Part shown: in pieces, positions 56,848 through 64,000 of the stretch
How the letters are laid out: the number at the start of each line of letters is the position of its first letter
How positions within the stretch are numbered: the first letter of the stretch is position 1
Assembly: GCA_030407005.1 (NCBI GenBank)
Contig: JAUDYN010000009.1
Coordinates: 2,418,001-2,482,000, forward strand
Direction: 5' to 3'
Source of the DNA: Desarmillaria ectypa
Lineage: Eukaryota > Basidiomycota > Agaricomycetes > Agaricales > Physalacriaceae
Length of the DNA: 64,000 nt
Translations under genes and position numbers: made by a program
Notes under the pieces: model-generated
What the model saw: only the letters and a program-made list of their open reading frames with translations
Told to the model about the DNA's origin: nothing
The model's database searches: none

Positions 56848-58356
56848 ATGTTGCTCTCGTCCCTCCTTATACTCCTTTCACTCTTTTATACCACACTTGC
56901 TCAGCAGAGCAACGCGAATCCGGCTGTCGGTGGTAGCCAGGATGGCGGCTGGCAGAGGTTCCCCGACGTCGTCGACGCTACCGGCTATCCTAAATGGGTT
57001 GTTGATGAGGACCTCGGTGCCTACTTGGTGCGCCTTATCTTCTCTCTTATTCGACCAGCGGCTGAAGCTTCTGTAGCCTGTGTACCAAACGTCGGGTCTG
57101 AACACGACGGAAGTCACAAGGGCGGTCATTGTCTTACACGGAAAGGTGCGCTGGATTCTAATTCTGTCTCCGTATTTTGCTGATTCATTGATGTTGTCAA
57201 AAGCCCCGGGATTGCTGGTATTGTGAGCACCGTGCAATACTTCTCACATTGACTAACAGCGGCTAACGGTCATCCCTAGATTGGAATGCGATGAACAACG
57301 CGCTTTACAATGCCACGTATGATGACCCTAGCATCGTACGCGAGCATATATCGATCCTGGGCCCGTGCTTCTTCGACGAAGATGACCTATCCGCGGGCGC
57401 AGCCGAAGAGGGCCAGCTCCTTTGGGGAAAGACGACGTGGATCAGTGGACATTCCAATGTTGCACCTGACTCGATATCTGGCTATGGCAGCTTCGATGTA
57501 CTCGACTCACTTGTTGCGTATTATATGGACAAGACTATCTATCCGAATCTTGAGGTAACGATTTTCTCCTGGTTCAATGGAACCTTCTTTACTGTCTGAT
57601 TCAGGTCGTCGTCGTTGGAGGACACTCAGCTGGTGCTCAGATGGCGCAGCGCTATGCTGCCCTGAGAAACTCGACCGATGATGATGATCGGTTACATTTC
57701 TGGGTCGGTGAGTTCTTTTGATGTTGTTCGCGGTGATAGCACCTCATTTCTCACCACCCCTCAGCGAATCCCGGATCTCTGCTTTGGCTAACGTCCGACC
57801 GTCCGGTCTCAGTCGACAATTGCAACGGTATAGACGATTACAAGTACGGGTTGGAGTCCAAATTCCCTGAGTACGCAACTGCGAATGCCCGAGAACTGGG
57901 AAGGTCGGGAATCGTTGAGAGGTACAATGGTCGCAACATGAATTACGCGTGGGGACTTGTGAGTGATAATGATCTTTTTTCTCCGACTGGTTACTCACAC
58001 ATGATGATGATGATGATCCCAGACGGATTACGGCAACGGAGATACCAGATGTCAAGCAATGGTGAGCTCTCCCGATTCATATCCTGAAAGTTTAACCGAA
58101 CACACCATATCTCGTAGGCTCAAGGAAACACCCATCTTAGCAGGGGACAGAACTTTGTCAAGATGTTGGAAGGTATGGGTAGCATCCCCAATCTCACCAC
58201 CATCGACTGGGCGCCAAATATCGGTCATTCTAACGAGGGAATGATGACGAGCGAGGGCGGGATTGACAAGGCGAGTACGATTTCCTTTCGTGGGTGCTCT
58301 CGTAACTCCCGGTTTGATAGTTATTCCGATATGTGTCCAACAACACGAGCACCTAA
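56848..58356 (+). CDS. Secreted alpha/beta-hydrolase
   Basis: Nine exons encode 355 residues: 56848-57027, 57077-57145, 57204-57222, 57280-57554, 57605-57707, 57765-57958, 58023-58061, 58118-58270, 58321-58356. Signal peptide MLLSSLLILLSLFYTTLA. Strand motif TRAVIVLHGK, then DCWYYWNAMNNAL, nucleophile elbow GGHSAGAQMAQRY with the catalytic Ser, LHFWVANPGSLLWL, and a C-terminal NIGHSNEGMM with the probable catalytic His. The acid residue is not certain. This is the Agaricomycete family of secreted esterase/lipase-like hydrolases; the substrate is unknown. The last intron (58271-58320) has a GC donor (aag|gcgagt ... tgatag), which is needed to reach LFRYVSNNTST and the stop. Exon 3 is only 19 bp. 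Confidence 0.9.
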
Positions 58357-59098
58357 CGTGGCAACGTGATGTTTTATTGGACAGTCAGTTTGATTTATTG
58401 AGGATTTTTGGACTTATATATATATTGATGCACTTCTTGGTGTTTTATAAGCTAGACGTCTTTTCATATTGAATAAATGATGGTAATTGAAATAAGATGC
58501 AGATGAATATTGGTTGCTATGCACTACAGCATCGTGGCTCAGCGAATCATCGTCCGCACCACATGAATTCGTGTGTAATAATGAAAGATAATCTCATGAG
58601 ATTTTCTGGATCTGATGCGACAAAATCGCGCTGTGTTACTAGCTCTAGGCTGGTCGGCATTCTATGGAAGGTTTCATTATCTTTTACTGCCATTTGTCAT
58701 CGGAGATTGCGGCACCAGGTGTAGTGTGTATTGGGTTTGATATGTTATGCTACTCACACAGCTGTTGCACTATCGCAACAAGGAACCGATGAAGAGAAGT
58801 GCGCTCTGAAAGGATGTTCTTTTCCAACCTTTACCAACCATGAAGCTAGCCTTCGCCAGAGAATATATACTAGCTGCAACAAATGAGAATCTGTGGACGA
58901 CTCCGAACTAGTCAAGTTTCTTGTGTCGAGAACAGCGCAGAGCCAGCATAAGACGTAGGAGAAAAGAGAATCTCTTGTATGTCGTGCGTCAAATCTACAA
59001 CAGTGAAATCTGAAAAGTTCCTACGGCTTAGGCACAGGGATACATTCGTTTTGTGATCATGAAGACAGAAATTTATCAAAGCAAGATGAAGTAGTAAA
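58357..59098. other. Intergenic, nothing recognised
   Basis: 3' flank of the hydrolase, AT-rich for the first 150 bp (tatatatatattgatgc near 58417, and a ttgaataaatg polyadenylation-like signal near 58469). No genes supported. Confidence 0.4.
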
Positions 59099-60360
59099 TT
59101 AGTGCAGGAACGTGATCACTAGGCGTGCAGTGTTATCCAATCTGAACCTGCGAAACTCGTTGATATGTTCGCAAGTTAACCCCCAAGTCAAGTCCTCCCC
59201 TGGCTCCGACACATCTAGCCTGACGGCAGACAAGACCCCGCTGTTCCATCTTATAGATACCAAGTTAAAGAAAGCATGATCAATGAAGCGACAGGGCTCT
59301 TCCATGCGAAGATCAGCGATAGTGATGTTAAGATTACTGAGGAGAGGAAGAAAAATCTGCTGGGGATTGAGAGCCAAACGTTCAATAAAGGATTTGAATA
59401 GTCAGATTCCCAGTCTTGTGTGCAAATTTTGAGAGTTTTGACGTGTGAGGTACACTCCAGAATGTCGAAAAGAATGTCAATGAAAATAACATCGGCGAGC
59501 TCAAGCACTGCGATGGAACATTGCGAGCGCTGGACGGTGCTCAGAAGAGTCGGAAGCGCGTCATCGGGACAATGTTCATAAGAGTCCTCGCTAGGAGCGA
59601 GGCTGATCTTCTCTACTTGGGGTAATGCTAGACTCTGAAGAATAGGACCCTCGCATACCGTGAGATCACGCAAACTTGATCGAATGAACGGAGGTGTAAG
59701 GTTGACCCCTGCTGCGGAGGTTGGAGAGCATGCCATTGACGTATGGAGTGTCTGTGTGTTTGGACACCGCTGAATGATATCGATTACATGATATATGGAT
59801 TCGGAATCCCCCATAGACCGGTAGTCAAAGAATTCAACAATGTATTTCCGATGCAGCTCGAACTGTGCGCTCGCGTAGTTGGTGTGGAGCTTAACGGTAC
59901 GCAAAACGGAGTAATCCCGGAAGGCATCGATATGAAGGGGTGTCGACAACTCATGGCAATAAATTACTAGGGGAGAGAGCTTGTCAAGCTGACGGTCACG
60001 GACGTCGGATAAAAGGGGAAGAACTACGTGACTGGGAGTGATAGTTAAAGGCTCCCACCGCCACGAGGGAGCCATAGCAAGCCAATATTTCTCTCTGTGC
60101 AACTCGAGGGGATACTGATCGCCAGGAGATAACTCCAGGTTCAGGGTGAGGCAGGAAGAGCGCTACGACGCAACCTTGAACCTCGACACGGGATCCCTAA
60201 TAAATTGGAAATTGGTAAATGAGAGACGTGTCCACAAAGACGGCATGCTATTGGCGATTTGACTCCACACTATGGCACTGCGGAGCGTCTTTTTCTCCGC
60301 GCGCTCGCCCACAGACTCGAAAATGAGTTTTAGGTGGCGAACGGACGGAGGGAGAGACAC
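59099..60360 (-). pseudogene. F-box-like/LRR protein with one stop and one frameshift
   Basis: The minus strand reads SLPPSVRHLKLIFESVGE, then SQIANSMPSLWTRLSFTNFQ and, after a TAG at 60163-60165, CLTLNLELSPGDQYPLEL and WRWEPLTITPSHV in the same frame down to about 59400. The frame then shifts: the family-like FKSFIERLALNPQQIFLPLL continues in another frame to 59099. The order PSLWTRL, WLAMAPSWRWEPL and repeated leucine-rich segments matches Agaricomycete F-box/LRR proteins. The N-terminal F-box itself is not visible. Two defects in an otherwise clean frame suggest a recent pseudogene, or assembly errors if reads disagree. Confidence 0.65.
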
Positions 60361-60379
60361 AAGGATAGCGTTGGGACGA

Positions 60380-60690
60380 AACCTAGCATATATTGGTGCG
60401 GAGATGGTTATATATTGTCTATTAGAGGACGAAGAAGGACGATAAGGTGTGACGGACCTTTCACGGTGGTCAGATTAGGGAGCAGTGACTGTTATATGTT
60501 TCAACGTATCTTGAGTCGGCGTTAGAGTAGGTCGGTGGTAGCGGTGACAATGGAGGCATGGTGAAGAGAGAGAGAGAGCTTGCCGGATGTTGTGGGTGCG
60601 GAGACAAGTCAGGTACGCGTTGGGGTGGCGGGAAGTGGCGTGGACGGTGCCGAGTCATCGTATTGTCGAGAAGTGATGGAAATCTGAGAG
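60380..60690 (-). repeat. Dispersed four-copy repeat, copy 3
   Basis: Blocks shared with copy 4: attagaggacga, ggtggtcagattagggagca and tggaggcatggtgaagag. It lies directly upstream of the minus-strand F-box pseudogene. The minus-strand frame begins MPPLSPLPPTYSN, like MPELSLLPPTTTR in copy 4. Confidence 0.55.
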
Positions 60691-62999
60691 AAATAATATT
60701 ATTCTGGCTCTCCAGCCATGTGATTGACTCTGCCTCGGCCTCCCCAGAAAGTTGTGTATCGCCAAAGTCAACAAGACGTAGTCGAAAGGAGGAGTGGTGG
60801 CGCTGCGACGCCATGTGTTGAGGAACACCCATACCGCACCGAGATTCCGAACTGCCCGCATGTCGAGGTTGCCGTAGAATGTAGCCTGCACAGCACAGAG
60901 AAAAACACGAAAGAACAGGGCGAGCTCAAACAAAAACGTCTCGGATAGAACGAGAGGATTGTGCCACGCAGGTCTGTCCGGAAAGTTTTTAAAGGTGACG
61001 TCACCGGCCCGGTCTCGCCACTGATATCTCTCATTCTTCCGCGCTCCCAAACAGTTGGAAAAACTTCGCCGATGTCGTCCCGCCTGCACGAGAGGTGATA
61101 GTAGCACAGTTTTTGGCTCCTTGAATCGACAGGCGTATCAGTGAATTCCAGTAACATCATATACTTCCATTCGCAAGAGTGCAGTGTTTGCTTGGGCCCT
61201 GGATAATACGTAGGAATCTGTATGTCGTTCAAATCCGTTAAATTTACCTTATGGACAATATTTACACCGAAGGTATAGAGATTCACTTAGAATTTTCCAT
61301 TCGTATGCGAATCAGTCATTCAGAAAGCACAAATGCCTCTGTGTCAGCAACCCATCCGGAAGCTCCGTATCAGATCACTTCTGTAATTCCACCTCTTGGT
61401 TCTCACAGGAAGGCAGCAACATATCGACAGCAGTGGACGTGTCACACACAGACCCTCAAGATGTACTAGCTTTAAAAGCGTCGCGAGGAGAGATAATGAC
61501 CAAGAAATAGAAAGCACTAACGATTTTCTTTGTCTTGTGAAGATAGCCACTGTCCATATCGCACTGAGTCGTGAATCCTTAGCATGTGACGGATGATATT
61601 CGAACCACTCACTCAGTAACCGTCATACTCTCGATATACTCAAGCATAAGTATACGCGATGCTTCGCCATTCGGCTTCGTCGGCTATTGATTATCAGTCT
61701 ACCTAAACCGAGCACCGAAAATTTGGACTCGAATTATGGGGCGTATAATAATATGGAATCATCTATCTCTATAGTGATTCCAACCAACTTCTCAGTCCCT
61801 GCCACTTGAACCTTTGAGTCAGCTGACCGTGTCGTCTTCATGTCGTCTTCGTAGTTCGAGCGAAGGCTCTCAGCAGAGCTTAAGTATGTCTTCCACACTC
61901 AGAGTATAGCTTGACTTGCCATTTTGAAACGACGAGGGAGCAATACAAAGCACAGGCAGAACTGATCTGATGCGTGCGACATAATCAGCAATGGAATAAG
62001 AGTATGTCTTTTCGAGATTATATGGATATGGAATCATCTATACTCGTATCTCCTATTTCTCACAGTCAGAAAGATATGCTTGCATAATAGAAGCCAGCTG
62101 AAAGAATTCATTGCACTCTCAAGAGTTATGGCCGCTCACATCGGCGATCCGGCTCGTGGGCTTTGATTATGTGGAAGGGTCATCATGAGGAACTGATCAC
62201 GATGGGCGTAGGTGATTTGAAGGAGGCCAATGCAATTAGGTATATAAATGCGATGGATACGCAGATATAAGGGAACGTTGCTGCAGGAAGAGGTCAGCAA
62301 ATAATATAAAGTGATAAGAATGCGTACGTGAATGATCTAGAGGATGCTGTTGTAAAATAAAGAAAGAAACTCGTCGCTGGTACAACCTACGTTACAACAA
62401 CAACATTATTATCTTTCCCACACGGGCAACATAAACCTGGAATTGTGTCTCATCATTGTTGAAATAAAGCGAATCTCTGATTGGTAGATGAGACGAAAAA
62501 TCGGAGTGTAGGCAGATGTCGTAACATTTTATGTACCTCGTCAGTGTAGTGAGCCTGCACCGGTTGGTTGCGACAACAAACGAAGTCGTCGTTGCTGTCC
62601 GTCATAGCAAGGTCTTGCTCCATAGATAGACACCTGTGGAATCTGTGGTCCTTCGGTGAAGTGAATTGTTTAGAGGGCGGGAGTGGCGACGTATTCCGAA
62701 ACCTCTTCACAAAGGGGTCATCATCGACCCACGGACGTGGAGAGGATCCAGAGCCTGTGAGCATCGGTATTGAGTGACGCAGACAGCTCAATTCTACTCC
62801 ATTAGGATGGATGGTGTGTTCGAAGACGGGGAACCCATTCGCTGGAGGAGCTGTGCGGCACGTTTGCTCACAGCTATTGAGTGTCCTGAATGGTCAATCG
62901 TCAATGATGTCGACGGTGTCCGAGTTCGCTTCAGAAGATGGAACCTCTCGTCGAGTTCATGTGATGGAAAAAGGATGGAAAGACTCAAGACGAATTTCA
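60691..62999. other. Intergenic, no gene recognised
   Basis: About 2.3 kb with many overlapping open frames but no family I can name and no repeat ends. Part of the minus-strand frame 62794-63303 extends into 62794-62999 and is described with copy 4. Confidence 0.35.
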
Positions 63000-63300
63000 A
63001 GATAGATTGGCGTGAAAATGGTGATAGAGGACGAGAGGGCACAGGGATGATGATCAGATGCTGCGGGCCTTGCGGGGTGGTCGGATTAGGTAGCAGACCC
63101 GCGGCTGTATGGGTAATTGTATTTTGAGTTCGCGTTGTAGTTGGCGGAAGAAGCGACAGTTCAGGCATGGGAAAGAGAAAGCTGGCTAGGCATGGTGGGT
63201 GCGAAGAAAAGTCGTGCACATGTAGGCTGGCGGAAAGCTGTGTTGATGGGTGACGCGTCATCATCGCCATCGAGCAGGGACTGAAAACAAACTTAAACAA
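63000..63300 (-). repeat. Dispersed four-copy repeat, copy 4, within a minus-strand open frame
   Basis: Shares tagaggacgaga, ggtggtcggattaggtagca and caggcatgggaaagaga with copies 1 to 3. A 169-codon minus-strand frame covers it (62794-63303) and reads MPELSLLPPTTTR, then PQHLIIIPVPSRPL and SHELDERFHLLKRTRTPST to a stop at 62794. It could be a short real protein or the first exon of a larger gene. Confidence 0.5.
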
Positions 63301-63339
63301 CAATAGCCTGGCTATCGAGCTGCCTCGAGGCGACTTTTG

Positions 63340-63769
63340 CTTTACAGCACCGTATCTCCACGTCAGTTCTCATTTCGGTGGTATTTAACTGATTCTTCTA
63401 TGTTTTAAACCGAAAGATCATGTACACGTACACAGCTCCATTTTTATTCTACCCTTCCCCATTCATCCAGCTTCACGCTTAGGCAGCTGGAATATTGAAG
63501 GCTTGTATCGTCGCTTCTGCTTTTCTTCCATTGATTTATCTGCTGTGCGGATGTTAACTCCTCACGCTCGGTCTGTCTATGCCGGCCCGTGTTTGACGCA
63601 TGGAAGTCTGCAAGGGCCAATCAATCAAATTAACAGTGCGTTCTGTAAACTGCTGTAAACCTCATGGTTCCATTCCGCCTAGCGTGCGAACATTAAAAGG
63701 TAGAATCGTATTGTTACCAGTTACCTCGTTTACTGTATCCTCTCCCTTCCCCCCCTCTGAAGACTCATC
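63340..63769 (+). promoter_or_regulatory. Upstream region shared by the two DUF6535 genes
   Basis: Blocks common to 45600-46599 and this region lie in the same order before each start codon: a cgacttttgc/cgacttcagc block, tttcggtggtattt, tgcgttctgtaaa with ccgtaaacctca/ctgtaaacctca and a pyrimidine-rich leader before the ATG. Conservation outside coding sequence suggests retained promoter elements or a fairly recent duplication. Confidence 0.5.
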
Positions 63770-64000
63770 ATGGAACACGATTTGCCATCAGACTTTCAAA
63801 ACAATGATTTTCAGTATCCTGAATCCAATGAAAAAAGGACCCAGGCTGCTAGTGGCTCATGCAACTTCTCACGATCCCAAAAACCATTCGATGGGCATGA
63901 AAATTCCCATACTTCGGCCTACCATGCTAATACGGCAGGTGAAGGGGTGACTATGCCCTCGTTTTTCGAAGACCCTATACCACGTCCAACCAGGAAGAAC
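63770..64000 (+). CDS. Second DUF6535 protein, 5' end only
   Basis: An open frame of 77 codons from ATG 63770 to the window edge without a stop. MEHDLPSDFQNNDFQ aligns with MEQDMPSDIRDEKPQD of the gene at 46600, and the end DPIPRPTRKN aligns with EHTPRRTRKP. The identification rests on this disordered N-terminus and on the shared upstream region; the DUF6535 domain itself would lie beyond the window. Confidence 0.7.
   Translation, partial: MEHDLPSDFQNNDFQYPESNEKRTQAASGSCNFSRSQKPFDGHENSHTSAYHANTAGEGVTMPSFFEDPIPRPTRKN

Overview
The window looks like a piece of an Agaricomycete (mushroom-forming basidiomycete) genome. The evidence is dense, very short introns (about 47-65 bp, GT-AG, readable by eye), families largely confined to these fungi (DUF6534 and DUF6535 membrane proteins, F-box-like/LRR proteins, a secreted GMC oxidoreductase, a secreted alpha/beta-hydrolase) and chromodomain-type Ty3/gypsy retrotransposons. 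No rRNA, tRNA or CRISPR array could be supported. The species cannot be named from the sequence.

Layout. 1-4152: 3' two-thirds of a decayed Ty3/gypsy element with its 3' LTR, then a small solo LTR (4379-4585). 4.7-21 kb: ordinary gene space with an F-box relic (minus), an S/R-rich hypothetical gene (minus), an intact F-box gene (7699-9191), a ten-exon GMC oxidoreductase (11600-13861), a small secreted S/T-rich protein (15049-15486), an uncharacterised minus-strand relic carrying a solo LTR, an intact multi-exon DUF6534 gene (17299-19294) and a kinase-like relic. 21181-32805: a complete but dead Ty3/gypsy element with a perfect 5-bp target duplication, split by a nested 1.35-kb LTR. 32.8-39.9 kb: a graveyard of solo LTRs ending in a decayed second DUF6534 copy. 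40-46 kb: relics of kinase-like and uncharacterised minus-strand families. 46600-49770: an intact DUF6535 gene. 52024-52988: RCF2 (HIG1-domain mitochondrial respiratory supercomplex factor). 56848-58356: a secreted alpha/beta-hydrolase. 59.1-60.4 kb: an F-box pseudogene. 63770-64000: the 5' end of a second DUF6535 gene running off the window.

Main theme. About 18 kb (roughly 21.65-39.6 kb) is almost stripped of CpG, while its flanks have normal CpG. The two LTRs of the same element differ mainly at CpGs: about 16 in the left LTR and none in the right. In the first element 13 of 14 premature stops in one unbroken frame are TGA, and wherever the family residue is clear it is Arg (CGA to TGA). 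This is the footprint of cytosine-methylation-directed decay, with an edge inside a retrotransposon on one side and inside a host gene family member on the other. Housekeeping (RCF2) and secreted-enzyme genes sit in CpG-normal islands and keep intact splice sites and frames.

I see no cluster that clearly forms a new multi-gene system. The least explained items are the extra open frame between pol and the 3' LTR of the large element, the roughly 470-codon spacer between its zinc knuckle and protease, a four-copy 200-300 bp dispersed repeat, and the minus-strand uncharacterised and kinase-like relic families.
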